Position numbers and translations under genes: made by a program
Shown here: piece by piece, positions 6,589 through 13,304 of the stretch
How positions within the stretch are numbered: the stretch's first letter is position 1
Layout of the letters: each line of letters starts with the position of its first letter
Notes under the pieces: model-generated
The model's input: only the letters and a program-made list of their open reading frames with translations
What the model was told of the DNA's origin: nothing
Database searches by the model: none
NCBI GenBank assembly: GCA_034422875.1
Contig: DAOUJI010000070.1
Span: 1-23,604 of the forward strand
Direction of reading: 5' to 3'
DNA from: DAOUJI01 sp034422875
GTDB taxonomy: Bacteria > Chloroflexota > Dehalococcoidia > Lucifugimonadales > JAGWBF01
DNA: 23,604 nucleotides

Positions 6589-7428
6589 ATGACCTCGATG
6601 CAGGTCAACCGCGAACTGATGAGCAGGAACTATGGAAGCCCCGACCGGGTTGACGATTTCGTAGAAACTCCCGAGGGGAAGATCCATTTCATCAAGCAGG
6701 GCAGCGGCCACCCCGTAGTACTGCTTCACCCCCTGGGCACCGGGACCTGGGTCTGGGAAGGCACAATGGAACTGCTCAGCAAGCATTTCACATGCTACGC
6801 TTTCGACGCTTTGGGCCACGGCCTGTCGGACAAGCCCAACCGGGAGAACTTCGCAGTGCCCGACTACGCCCGTTCCATAGACCACGCCCTTCAGGTGCTG
6901 AACGTCCACAGGGCCCACATCGTCGGCAACTCTTTCGGCGCCATCCAGACCATCGAGATTTCCGCGTCCTATCCCGAGCGGGTTGACCGGATAGTTGTGG
7001 TGGGACTGCCCGTGTGGGACATAAGAGGGGCTCCCGCACTGCTGAAAGACATAGCGGAACTGGCCCAACTGGACGAAAACGGCATGCCCATAGACCAGAC
7101 CATCGACCAGCAAGGAGCCGCTTTCTACAGAGCCAAACAGGAATGGGTGGACCTGAACAACGAGTCCAGGAACCAGTCCGGGATATGGTTCATCAAGACG
7201 TTGACCGCCCTGGCCTGGTACGACATCGTGGCCCGCCTTCCTCACATCAAGGCGACATCGGCCATGGTCATGTACGGGGAGCACGACTTCCTGCGGGACC
7301 TTGCCGAGGACATTCTGCGTTACAACTTGCCCAACTGCACCAAGAAGATTTTGCCTGACCTGGCCCACATACCCCAGGTTGAGGACCCAGACACCTTTGT
7401 GAACACCATCCTGCCGTTCCTGCAGTAG
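6589..7428 (+). CDS. Alpha/beta hydrolase, second of a tandem pair
   Basis: The product (279 aa) starts at ATG 6589 with AGGAGG 5 bases upstream. It is plainly a duplicate of the preceding gene. Shared blocks include HFTCYAFDALGHGLSDKP, VGNSFGAIQ, the YGEHD-LR-LAEDILRYNLPN segment, and LAH-PQVE. The triad is Ser115, Asp233 and His260. It differs by a longer N-terminus (about 12 residues) and by the cap region near 150-200, where DENGMPIDQTIDQQGAAFYR replaces the first copy's sequence. Cap changes usually alter substrate choice, so the copies may have diverged in specificity. It is cotranscribed with the first copy. No substrate can be assigned. Confidence 0.9.
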   Translation: MTSMQVNRELMSRNYGSPDRVDDFVETPEGKIHFIKQGSGHPVVLLHPLGTGTWVWEGTMELLSKHFTCYAFDALGHGLSDKPNRENFAVPDYARSIDHALQVLNVHRAHIVGNSFGAIQTIEISASYPERVDRIVVVGLPVWDIRGAPALLKDIAELAQLDENGMPIDQTIDQQGAAFYRAKQEWVDLNNESRNQSGIWFIKTLTALAWYDIVARLPHIKATSAMVMYGEHDFLRDLAEDILRYNLPNCTKKILPDLAHIPQVEDPDTFVNTILPFLQ

Positions 7429-7498
7429 ACGATTTGGGCCATTCCGTCGCCAGACGCCCCTTCCCACAGAGGCGGAAGGCTGGGATTGGGGCAAGGCC

Positions 7499-8188
7499 GT
7501 GAGGGGTAAACTAACGAGTCTGGGGCGTTTCGTCCTAGACTTCGTTTTCCCGCCGGTCTGTTTCGGGTGCGGCAGCTCTGAAGCATACATCTGCTCCGCT
7601 TGCACAGAGACGCTGCCTCGACTTGAGCCACCCTATTGCTCAATATGCGCAGAGCCATTGTCATCAGGTGACCTATGCCAGAGGTGCCGCAACACCCGGC
7701 TGGCGGTGGACCGGATAATCGCTCCGTTCAAGTATGAAGGGACGATTCGCCGCGCGGTCCTCGACCTGAAATTCAAGAACGTACGGGCCTCGGCGCCCGA
7801 GCTTGCCCGACTCGTTTCCGATTTCCTGGCGGACCGACCGGGAGGAGGCCAGTTCCTGGTCCCTGTGCCACTCCACAAAGGCCGCCTCAGAGACCGTGGC
7901 TACAACCAGTCCGCGCTGCTGGCCAAAGAGGTTTCCCGTCTGACGGACATTCCCGTGATGGACGCCCTTGTGGTAAGGGCAATCGACACCCAGCCTCAGA
8001 CGGTTTTGTCTTGGGAGGAGCGTCTGACCAACGTGGAACAGGCATTCAGGGCGGTAAAGGACCTGTCGGGAATGAGAATTACCCTCATCGACGACGTGGC
8101 GACCACAGGCAGCACACTGTCGGCGTGCGCCCAGACGCTGAAAGAAGCGGGAGCCGTATACGTGGAGGGAGTCGTCCTGGCCAGGTAG
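7499..8188 (+). CDS. comF: ComF-family phosphoribosyltransferase-like protein
   Basis: The product (229 aa) opens with a zinc-ribbon: CFGCG at about 20-24, then CSAC, CSIC and CQRC, giving four CxxC pairs. A phosphoribosyltransferase fold follows, with the VPVPLHKGRLRDRGYNQSAL segment and the PRPP loop ITLIDDVATTGSTL near 195-208. ComF proteins are tied to DNA uptake in naturally competent bacteria and to DNA repair in others; the enzymatic substrate is unsettled. Translation appears to start at GTG 7499 with only a weak upstream ribosome binding site. The 70 bases after the hydrolase gene hold a 6-bp hairpin (7459-7479) and no clear promoter. The gene converges on lhgO with 9 bases between stops. 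Confidence 0.9.
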   Translation: MRGKLTSLGRFVLDFVFPPVCFGCGSSEAYICSACTETLPRLEPPYCSICAEPLSSGDLCQRCRNTRLAVDRIIAPFKYEGTIRRAVLDLKFKNVRASAPELARLVSDFLADRPGGGQFLVPVPLHKGRLRDRGYNQSALLAKEVSRLTDIPVMDALVVRAIDTQPQTVLSWEERLTNVEQAFRAVKDLSGMRITLIDDVATTGSTLSACAQTLKEAGAVYVEGVVLAR

Positions 8189-8206
8189 CGCCGCAGCCTA
8201 CGCTAC
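8185..8206. terminator. Weak hairpin between converging comF and lhgO
   Basis: GTAGCG (8185-8190) and CGCTAC (8201-8206) are reverse complements with a 10-base loop. The comF TAG (8186-8188) lies in the left arm and the lhgO TAG (reverse strand, 8200-8198) at the edge of the loop. There is no T-tract. A 6-bp arm alone would be weak evidence; it is listed because similar repeats sit at the other convergent junctions. Confidence 0.32.
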
Positions 8207-9421
8207 GGCCGGCTTGAGTTCGAAGGACTTTTCGGCCAGGCCTGCAATATACTCGCCGATGGCAAGGGACGACGTGGCTCCGGGAGACGGCGCGTTGAGC
8301 ACGTGGATGGCTCCCTCCGTCTCCTCGATGTAGAAGTCGTCGAGCAGTCGCCCCGTTTTGTCTACAGCCTGGGCCCTTACGCCGGAGCCTCCTGGAGCCA
8401 GGTCTCGGCTCTTCACTTCAGGAAGAAGACGCTGCAAGTCTTTCAGGAAGACGCTCTTGAGCATCGAACGGTGGATTTCCCCGATGCCCGTCTTCCAATG
8501 CTTCATGGTCATGGTCCAGAAACCGCCAAAGCTGAAGGTTGACGCCACGTCTCCCAGGCTTATGTTGCCGAAGCGGTAACCCTCCCTGGACATCGCCAGC
8601 ACGGCGTTGGGCCCAGCCTCCACCATGCCGCTGATGGTCCTGGTGAAGTGGACGCCGAGGAAGGGGAATCTGGGGTTCGGCACCGGGTATATCAGCCCTT
8701 TGACCAGGTGATGGCTCTCTGGGCGGATGACGTAGTACTCACCCCTGAAGGGGATGATCCTGACATTCGGGGCCACGCCCAGCATGGAGGCCACGCGGTC
8801 GCAATGCAGCCCGGCACAATTGATGATATGCTTGGCCTCGACGTGGCCCGTCTCCGTCTCCAGGTGCAGTCCGTCCCGCTTGGTGATGGAGTTGACGCGG
8901 CTTCCGGTCCTGATTTCCCCGCCATGCTCTTTCAGATCGGCTGCGTAGGCGTTCGCCACGGCGGTAAAGTCCACGATGCCTGTGCCGGGGGCGTACAGGG
9001 CTTTTATGCCGGCGGAATAAGGCTCGATTTCCTTCAATCTCTCCGGGCCGATGACTTCCAGTCCCTGAACTCCGTTGGCCGTGCCGCGCTCGTGCAGGTC
9101 GTCCAGTCTCCCCAACTCCGACTCGTCGGTGGCGACGATGACCTTCCCGCACCGCTCGTAAGGAATTCCCTTCTCGTCGCAATACTCGATTAGCTTGTTC
9201 ACACCAGCGACGCAGAACTGGGCCTTCTGAGAGCCGGGCCTGTAGTAGATGCCCGAGTGAATCACGCCGGAATTGTGGCCTGTCTGGTGGGCGGCCAGAA
9301 CGTCTTCCTTCTCCAACACCACCGTTTTCACCCCTGGATGTTTCATGGCCAGGGTGCGGGCGGTGGACAGGCCTATGATGCCTCCGCCGACTATCGCCAC
9401 GTCGTATTTTCCGTCAGCCAT
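8198..9421 (-). CDS. lhgO: L-2-hydroxyglutarate oxidase/dehydrogenase (FAD-dependent)
   Basis: The product (407 aa) begins with the FAD dinucleotide-binding motif VAIVGGGIIGLSTARTL (about 8-24). The family signature HQTGHNSGVIHSGIYYRPGS follows at about 45-64, then IINCAGLHCDRVA near 200 and FRGEYYVI near 225. This matches LhgO and the L2HGDH-type DAO-superfamily flavoproteins, which oxidise L-2-hydroxyglutarate to 2-oxoglutarate and in E. coli pass electrons to membrane quinone. Length is normal. AGGAGG lies 5 bases before the ATG. It follows an Ldh2-family dehydrogenase gene by 38 bases on the same strand, so both are probably one operon acting on 2-hydroxyacids. Glycerol-3-phosphate or glycine-oxidase-like relatives are less likely given the HNSGVIHSG signature. 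Confidence 0.92.
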   Translation of the reverse strand: MADGKYDVAIVGGGIIGLSTARTLAMKHPGVKTVVLEKEDVLAAHQTGHNSGVIHSGIYYRPGSQKAQFCVAGVNKLIEYCDEKGIPYERCGKVIVATDESELGRLDDLHERGTANGVQGLEVIGPERLKEIEPYSAGIKALYAPGTGIVDFTAVANAYAADLKEHGGEIRTGSRVNSITKRDGLHLETETGHVEAKHIINCAGLHCDRVASMLGVAPNVRIIPFRGEYYVIRPESHHLVKGLIYPVPNPRFPFLGVHFTRTISGMVEAGPNAVLAMSREGYRFGNISLGDVASTFSFGGFWTMTMKHWKTGIGEIHRSMLKSVFLKDLQRLLPEVKSRDLAPGGSGVRAQAVDKTGRLLDDFYIEETEGAIHVLNAPSPGATSSLAIGEYIAGLAEKSFELKPAVA

Positions 9422-9459
9422 TGGGACCTCCTACGGACCCGTTTCCCTTGATTTCCTGG

Positions 9460-10539
9460 CTATTGAAGGGTGAAGGGGATGGACATCTCGTTGCAGATGT
9501 CCTTGAACCAGTCCACGACTTCCTGGTGGAGCGGTATTCCGTTGGCACGCCGCTCTATCACCGACTCGGCCTCTGGGAGACCGCCGTAGTAGACACGCTC
9601 GTGGCCCGGAGCAGGGGGTGTGTCTTTCAAGGTGACGAGAAAGTCGTCCATCAGGTTCTGGAAGTCGTCCAGCTCAGTGAACGCCTCGATGTTATAGGCA
9701 GCCACCATGTGGGCGAAGTTGGGCCTGCCAGGGAACATGCCGTAGCTGGTGCCGGAAAGAATGCCGCTGAGTATGTCCACCACGCAGGCCAAGCCGTAAC
9801 CTTTATGAGAGCCGTTCTCCCGGGTGCTCCCCAAGGGCAGCATGTTGTAGGGACGCACCGGAACTGTGGGTTCGGTGAAGGGGGTCCCATGCTCGTCGGC
9901 GGTCCAGCCTGGATCCAGCATCGCCCCAAGCCTCATCGCTAAGCTTATCTTGTTGCCCGCTACGACGGTTGTCGCCGCGTCGAAGACGAACGGCGCTTCT
10001 TTTCCGGCCGGGGCGGCCACAGCAATGGGGTTGGTGCCCAACCTGGGCGCGGAGCCAAACGTGGGCACCATGCTGGCCGGAGACATGGTGACGCAAACGC
10101 CGATCATGTTGTGTTCGAGGGCCATCATGGCATGGTACGAAGCCATTCCCAGGTGGCGGCCGTTGTGAATGGTCACCATGCCCACTCCGGTGTTCCGGGC
10201 CTTTTCTATGGCGATGTTCATGGCCTTGGGAGTCACTATTATTCCATGCCCTCGATCCGAGTCTATGTTGGCGGTGGAGAGCCGCTCACGGACTATCCTC
10301 CAATCGGGCCGAGGATTGATTTCCCCGGAGTTGTAGCCGTCAACGTAGGTCCGGAGCATGTTGGACACGCCGTGGGTCTCTACTCCGCGCAGGTCTGCCA
10401 TCACAAGCACGTCGGCTGCCAGCACAGCGTCCTCTGTGGGCACGCCTACTTTCTCGAAGATGGCCTGGACCGTACTCCTAAGTCCGGACTCCGGCACTCT
10501 TACCGCGTCCTCTTCGGCTACGTGAAACCTTTCAAGCAT
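9460..10539 (-). CDS. Ldh2-family NAD(P)-dependent 2-hydroxyacid (malate/lactate-type) dehydrogenase
   Basis: The product (359 aa) has hallmarks of the malate/L-lactate dehydrogenase family that lacks a classical Rossmann fold. RGVETHGVSN carries the conserved His56. IHNGRHLGMASYHAMMAL (about 124-141) is a variant of the usual NSNHFG motif. SPASMVPTFGSAPRLGTNPI and ENGSHKGYGLACVVDILSG cover cofactor and substrate contacts. Characterised members reduce or oxidise malate, lactate, sulfolactate, ureidoglycolate or cyclic imino acids, so the substrate is not fixed. AAGGAG lies 5 bases before ATG 10539. It has a good promoter and probably leads an operon with lhgO, which suggests a 2-hydroxyacid substrate. 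Confidence 0.88.
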   Translation of the reverse strand: MLERFHVAEEDAVRVPESGLRSTVQAIFEKVGVPTEDAVLAADVLVMADLRGVETHGVSNMLRTYVDGYNSGEINPRPDWRIVRERLSTANIDSDRGHGIIVTPKAMNIAIEKARNTGVGMVTIHNGRHLGMASYHAMMALEHNMIGVCVTMSPASMVPTFGSAPRLGTNPIAVAAPAGKEAPFVFDAATTVVAGNKISLAMRLGAMLDPGWTADEHGTPFTEPTVPVRPYNMLPLGSTRENGSHKGYGLACVVDILSGILSGTSYGMFPGRPNFAHMVAAYNIEAFTELDDFQNLMDDFLVTLKDTPPAPGHERVYYGGLPEAESVIERRANGIPLHQEVVDWFKDICNEMSIPFTLQ

Positions 10540-10596
10540 CAGGGCTCCTTTCCAGATAGGACGCCAAACCAGATTCCCAGAAACGTTCTGCCGTAA

Positions 10597-10625
10597 ATAC
10601 TACAACCGCACGGCTCCCTTGACAA
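10597..10625 (-). promoter_or_regulatory. Promoter of the Ldh2-family/lhgO operon
   Basis: Reverse strand TTGTCA (10625-10620, five of six) and TAGTAT (10602-10597, four of six) with a 17-base spacer. It predicts a start near 10590 and a leader of about 50 bases before the ATG at 10539. Confidence 0.5.
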
Positions 10626-10717
10626 CGAACATTGTTTAGGCCGGGTCCGCAACGGCGCCGTTGAAATCCCTTCCGGCAGAGTATAGGCTTAAATCACTCC
10701 CCCCAGGAGGACGTCTG

Positions 10718-11248
10718 ATGACAAACGCAGTTGTAGTGATAGACATGGTGAAGGGGTTCCTGGAACCCGGCCACAACCTCTACTGCGGCGACGCCTCCAG
10801 GCAGATAATCCCTAAAGTGGCCGAACTCCTACAACGAGAACAGGAAGCAGGCTCGTCCGTTCTGTTTGTGTGCGACCACCACCAGCCCGACGACCTGGAG
10901 TTCCAGATGTTCCCTCCTCACTGCATCATTGGGACTGAGGAAACGGACGTAATCGACGAGCTGGCTGGGTTCGTAGAACCTGGCGCCATCGTGCCCAAGA
11001 ACCGGTATAGCGGGTTTTTCGGCACCGATCTGGAGGAGAGGCTGGCAGACCTGTCCCCTGAGAAGGTCATCCTGTGCGGGGTATGCACCGACATCTGCGT
11101 GATGCACACGGCGTCAGACGCCAGAAACCGGGACTACACGGTGGAAGTTCCCAGGGAATGCGTGGCCAGTTTTGATTCCGAAGCCCATGTGTGGGCCTTG
11201 CGTCACCTGGAGAAGATTCTAGGGGCCAGCGTCGTTGGCGTCGGTTAG
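10718..11248 (+). CDS. Isochorismatase-fold cysteine hydrolase, probably nicotinamidase-like
   Basis: The product (176 aa) starts at ATG 10718, with AGGAGG 7 bases upstream; an upstream TTG at 10661 is unlikely. The cysteine-hydrolase triad is Asp9 (VVVIDMVKGF), Lys94 (VPKNRYSGF) and Cys123 (CGVCTDICV). A D-H-H cluster at 53-55 and PPHCIIGTEE (His68) resemble the metal site of nicotinamidase (PncA), which deamidates nicotinamide to nicotinic acid in NAD salvage. Other isochorismatase-fold amidases usually lack that metal site, hence the tentative call. A possible promoter is TTGAAA (10661-10666) with TATAGG (10682-10687), but the 15-base spacer is short. The 3' end overlaps the opposing thiS by 4 bases. 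Confidence 0.85.
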   Translation: MTNAVVVIDMVKGFLEPGHNLYCGDASRQIIPKVAELLQREQEAGSSVLFVCDHHQPDDLEFQMFPPHCIIGTEETDVIDELAGFVEPGAIVPKNRYSGFFGTDLEERLADLSPEKVILCGVCTDICVMHTASDARNRDYTVEVPRECVASFDSEAHVWALRHLEKILGASVVGVG

Positions 11249-11255
11249 TCCCGAC
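11240..11255. terminator. Small hairpin over the overlapping stops of the hydrolase and thiS genes
   Basis: GTCGG (11240-11244) and CCGAC (11251-11255) are reverse complements around a 6-base loop. The loop holds both overlapping stop codons, TAG forward at 11246-11248 and TAA reverse at 11247-11245. With a 5-bp arm and no T-tract it is weak on its own and is listed for its position. Confidence 0.28.
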
Positions 11256-11454
11256 CGCCGCCCACCGGACGGACAATCTCCAGCACGTCCCCGGCTTTTA
11301 ACGTCACAGCGGGGTAGTCCTCTTTTTCCAGAACCTCTCCGTTGTAACCCACCGCCACGTGCTCCAGATTGACGTTGTAACTCAGCAGGAAGCTGATCAG
11401 GTCCAAATCGCCATCAACGTCTCTGGGCTTGCCATTCACTGTGAGGCTGATCAT
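11245..11454 (-). CDS. thiS: Thiamine biosynthesis sulfur carrier protein ThiS, with C-terminal extension
   Basis: The product (69 aa) is a ubiquitin-like protein: MISLTVNGKPRDVDGDLDLI, then HVAVGYNGEVLEKEDY, and the C-terminal tail LEIVRPVGGGRD. ThiS carries sulfur as a C-terminal thiocarboxylate to the thiazole synthase ThiG. In the textbook protein the chain ends at Gly-Gly. Here Arg-Asp follows the glycines and would have to be removed before adenylation by ThiF. Its ATG overlaps the thiE TGA (ATGA), so translation is coupled to thiE. It is the last gene of the thi operon and overlaps the opposing hydrolase gene. The activating enzyme ThiF is not in the window. Confidence 0.92.
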   Translation of the reverse strand: MISLTVNGKPRDVDGDLDLISFLLSYNVNLEHVAVGYNGEVLEKEDYPAVTLKAGDVLEIVRPVGGGRD

Positions 11455-12134
11455 TGCCGCCCAGTCGCCCCGCGTGCCGGGACAGGCTCGGTGGGATTCC
11501 GAACTGCTTTTTCCATTGAGACCATGAGAGCCTTTGCAGCCTTCTCGGGACTGCCGACAGCCAGTACGGCACTTATGACTGCCACCCCGTGCGCGCCGCC
11601 GTTCATAACTTCTCCGACGTTACCGGTCGTCACCCCGCCGATGCCCAGGACCGGCAGACTGGACTTGGCCCGTACGTCCCGTATGAGTTGGGGGCCTGCC
11701 GTGGCGCCGCCGTCATGGGACGGGGAGCTGAATATGGTCCCGGCGATTAGAAAGTCAGCCCCGGCCCTCTCGGCCTCCGCGGCGCCCTGGGGATCGTGCA
11801 CTGAGCGTCCGATCATAATGTGAGGCGCCAGCCTCCGGGCCGCCTCGACGGGCATGGCGTCCTCTCCCAGTTGGACACCGTCAGTTTCTGACGCCATCGT
11901 TATGTCCACCCGCTCGTTAACTATGAACAGCGCCCGACCCGATGTGACCTCCTTGAGCCGGTGCGCTAGCTCCAGCAGCCGTCCGCCGGGCATGTCCTTT
12001 TCTCTGAGTTGGACCATGTTAACGCCGCCATCCACGGCCCGCAGAACACGCTCCACGAGTTCATCGCAGCCACCGCTGCATAGTCGACGGTCTGTGACCA
12101 GGCACAGTGCAGGGAAAGGCAGGGGTTGGGCCAC
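11451..12134 (-). CDS. thiE: Thiamine-phosphate synthase ThiE
   Basis: The product (227 aa) is a TIM-barrel enzyme that joins HMP-pyrophosphate and thiazole phosphate into thiamine phosphate. Visible motifs are LVTDRRLC near the start, the substrate loop VQLREKD at about 40, VNERVDIT, GVQLGEDAM, IGRSVHDPQGA, GTIFSSPSHDG and VLGIGGVT. The start appears to be GTG 12134, only 2 bases after the thiG stop, so it is probably translated by coupling. The C-terminus runs about 15 residues past the barrel with a Pro/Arg-rich tail. It sits between thiG and thiS and overlaps thiS by 4 bases. Confidence 0.95.
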   Translation of the reverse strand: MAQPLPFPALCLVTDRRLCSGGCDELVERVLRAVDGGVNMVQLREKDMPGGRLLELAHRLKEVTSGRALFIVNERVDITMASETDGVQLGEDAMPVEAARRLAPHIMIGRSVHDPQGAAEAERAGADFLIAGTIFSSPSHDGGATAGPQLIRDVRAKSSLPVLGIGGVTTGNVGEVMNGGAHGVAVISAVLAVGSPEKAAKALMVSMEKAVRNPTEPVPARGATGRQ

Positions 12135-12136
12135 GG

Positions 12137-12928
12137 TTAGGTGGAAACCCCCATCGGCTGGGGCACATCCTCAGTGGGGCTGGAGGCGGCGGCGTAGGCC
12201 TGCTTGGGTATGCGGCCAGCCAGGTAAGCCATGCGGCCAGCTTCGACACCCTTCTTGAAAGCCTCTCCCATCTTGCCGGGATCCTGGGCTTGGGCGATGG
12301 CCGTGTTGACCAGCACCGCGTCGGCGCCCATTTCCAAAGCCTGGGACGCGTCGGATGGCACGCCCAGTCCGGCGTCCACGACTACGGGCACGCTGGCCTG
12401 TTCGATGATTATCCGCACCTCTTCCACAGTGTGAATCCCCTGGCCGGAGCCTATGGCGGAACCCAGGGGCATGACTGTGGCGCATCCGGCCTCCTCCAAC
12501 CTCTTGGCCAGGACGGGGTCGGCATGGATATAGGGCAGCACGATAAACCCCTCGGCCACCAGCTTTTCGGCGGCTTCCAGAGTGCCTATGGGGTCAGGGA
12601 GAAGGTATTTGGGGTCGGGAATGACCTCCAGCTTCACCCAATTGGAGTTGGTGACGGAGCGGCCCAGCTTGGCGATGAACAGCGCTTCTTCAACCGTCCG
12701 GCATCCGGCGGTGTTGGGCAGAATCTGGTACTTGTTCCAATCGATGTAGTCCAGGATGGTCTTCTTGTTGGGGTCGTCCAGGTCAAGGCGGCGTATGGCG
12801 ACTGTGACCATCTCCGTTCCCGACTGTTCGACGGACTCCACCATTTCCTCATTGGTGCGGTGGCGGCCCGTGCCGAGTATGAGCCGGGAACCGAATTCCT
12901 TGCCCGCGATGATTAGGGGGTCCTCCAT
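12137..12928 (-). CDS. thiG: Thiazole synthase ThiG
   Basis: The product (263 aa) is full length. ThiG builds the thiazole phosphate of thiamine from 1-deoxyxylulose-5-phosphate, dehydroglycine and ThiS thiocarboxylate. Hallmarks are FGSRLILGTGRH near the N-terminus, ILPNTAGCRTVEEAL at about 70-84, MPLGSAIGSGQGI near 160 and VVVDAGLGVPSDA near 185, then GADAVLVNTAIA. I chose ATG 12928 because GGGAGG lies 5 bases upstream; an in-frame upstream codon at 12955 would overlap the terminator's T-run. It is the first gene after a TPP riboswitch and terminator. Neither a ThiO-like glycine oxidase nor ThiH is adjacent, so the dehydroglycine source is elsewhere. Confidence 0.97.
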   Translation of the reverse strand: MEDPLIIAGKEFGSRLILGTGRHRTNEEMVESVEQSGTEMVTVAIRRLDLDDPNKKTILDYIDWNKYQILPNTAGCRTVEEALFIAKLGRSVTNSNWVKLEVIPDPKYLLPDPIGTLEAAEKLVAEGFIVLPYIHADPVLAKRLEEAGCATVMPLGSAIGSGQGIHTVEEVRIIIEQASVPVVVDAGLGVPSDASQALEMGADAVLVNTAIAQAQDPGKMGEAFKKGVEAGRMAYLAGRIPKQAYAAASSPTEDVPQPMGVST

Positions 12929-12947
12929 GGCTGCCTCCCGTGAGACT

Positions 12948-12979
12948 AAAATCAAAAACCGCCAGGGGTCGCCTGGCGG
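12948..12979 (-). terminator. Intrinsic terminator in the thiG leader (riboswitch attenuator)
   Basis: Reverse-strand CCGCCAGG (12979-12972), a 5-base loop and CCTGGCGG (12966-12959) form a perfect 8-bp stem. It is followed at once by five T and then GATTTT. It lies between the TPP aptamer and the thiG ribosome binding site, where it can stop transcription when thiamine pyrophosphate is plentiful. Confidence 0.88.
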
Positions 12980-13000
12980 CTGTGGCTTCCGGTTCCGCGT

Positions 13001-13090
13001 CTCCTCCCTTCGCCGGCATTACCCGGATCAGGTTTGGACGGTCGGTGACGAATCGGCCACCCTCTCAGCCTGGCTTCCCCAAGCTCCCGA
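13001..13090 (-). ncRNA. TPP riboswitch (THI element)
   Basis: On the reverse strand the conserved THI-box segments are in order. GGGGAAGCC is followed by the pyrimidine-sensing CTGAGA (13068-13063). The pyrophosphate-side half is ACCTGATCCGGGTAATGC (about 13033-13016), then CGGCGAAGGGA. It lies directly upstream of an intrinsic terminator and thiG, so it should act by transcription attenuation, switching off thiG-thiE-thiS when TPP binds. The outer limits of the P1 stem are uncertain by several bases. Confidence 0.95.
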
Positions 13091-13124
13091 TTTTGAATAT
13101 TGGACTGGGGCTTTGCTATCCATC

Positions 13125-13154
13125 ACATTAGCACGGCGAGCGCCGCCAAGTCAA
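13125..13154 (-). promoter_or_regulatory. Promoter of the thi operon
   Basis: Reverse strand TTGACT (13154-13149) and TAATGT (13130-13125) with an 18-base spacer. The -10 is preceded by TGC, an extended -10. It predicts a start near 13118 and a leader of about 190 bases containing the riboswitch and terminator. Confidence 0.5.
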
Positions 13155-13265
13155 CGAAAGGCACAGTAGTTTCTTGTCTCCCCACACGGTAAATGCTTCT
13201 ATGCCACCCAACCACAAAAACCCGGAATAGTCTAAGAAAACGCAAAAACTGGCTGTTCATTTACC

Positions 13266-13295
13266 TTTACCCTCGTCAAATGACGCCTGTATACT
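13266..13295 (+). promoter_or_regulatory. Promoter of rsmD, predicting a leaderless transcript
   Basis: TTTACC (13266-13271) and TATACT (13290-13295, five of six) with an 18-base spacer. The rsmD ATG begins 10 bases after the -10, so the expected start site near 13302 leaves almost no leader. This fits the absence of a Shine-Dalgarno sequence there. Confidence 0.5.
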
Positions 13296-13304
13296 GCCTG
13301 AATT

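Noticed and set aside
7459..7479. Hairpin CCTTCC/GGAAGG with a 9-base loop between the second hydrolase and comF
   Set aside because: Only 6 bp, no T-tract and no special placement; likely chance, so mentioned only under comF.
5962..7605. A 547-codon open frame on the reverse strand across both hydrolases and the start of comF
   Set aside because: It is antisense to three well-supported genes and reads as low-complexity Gly/Val/His/Gln-rich sequence with no domain. Its length reflects the codon bias of the GC-rich forward genes.
12107..12916. A 269-codon forward open frame opposite thiG
   Set aside because: Fully antisense to an unmistakable thiG and rich in Gly/His; a shadow frame.
13155..13265. 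Extra regulatory RNA or small gene between the thi promoter and rsmD
   Set aside because: No open frame with a ribosome binding site, no convincing hairpin and no conserved RNA motif were seen.
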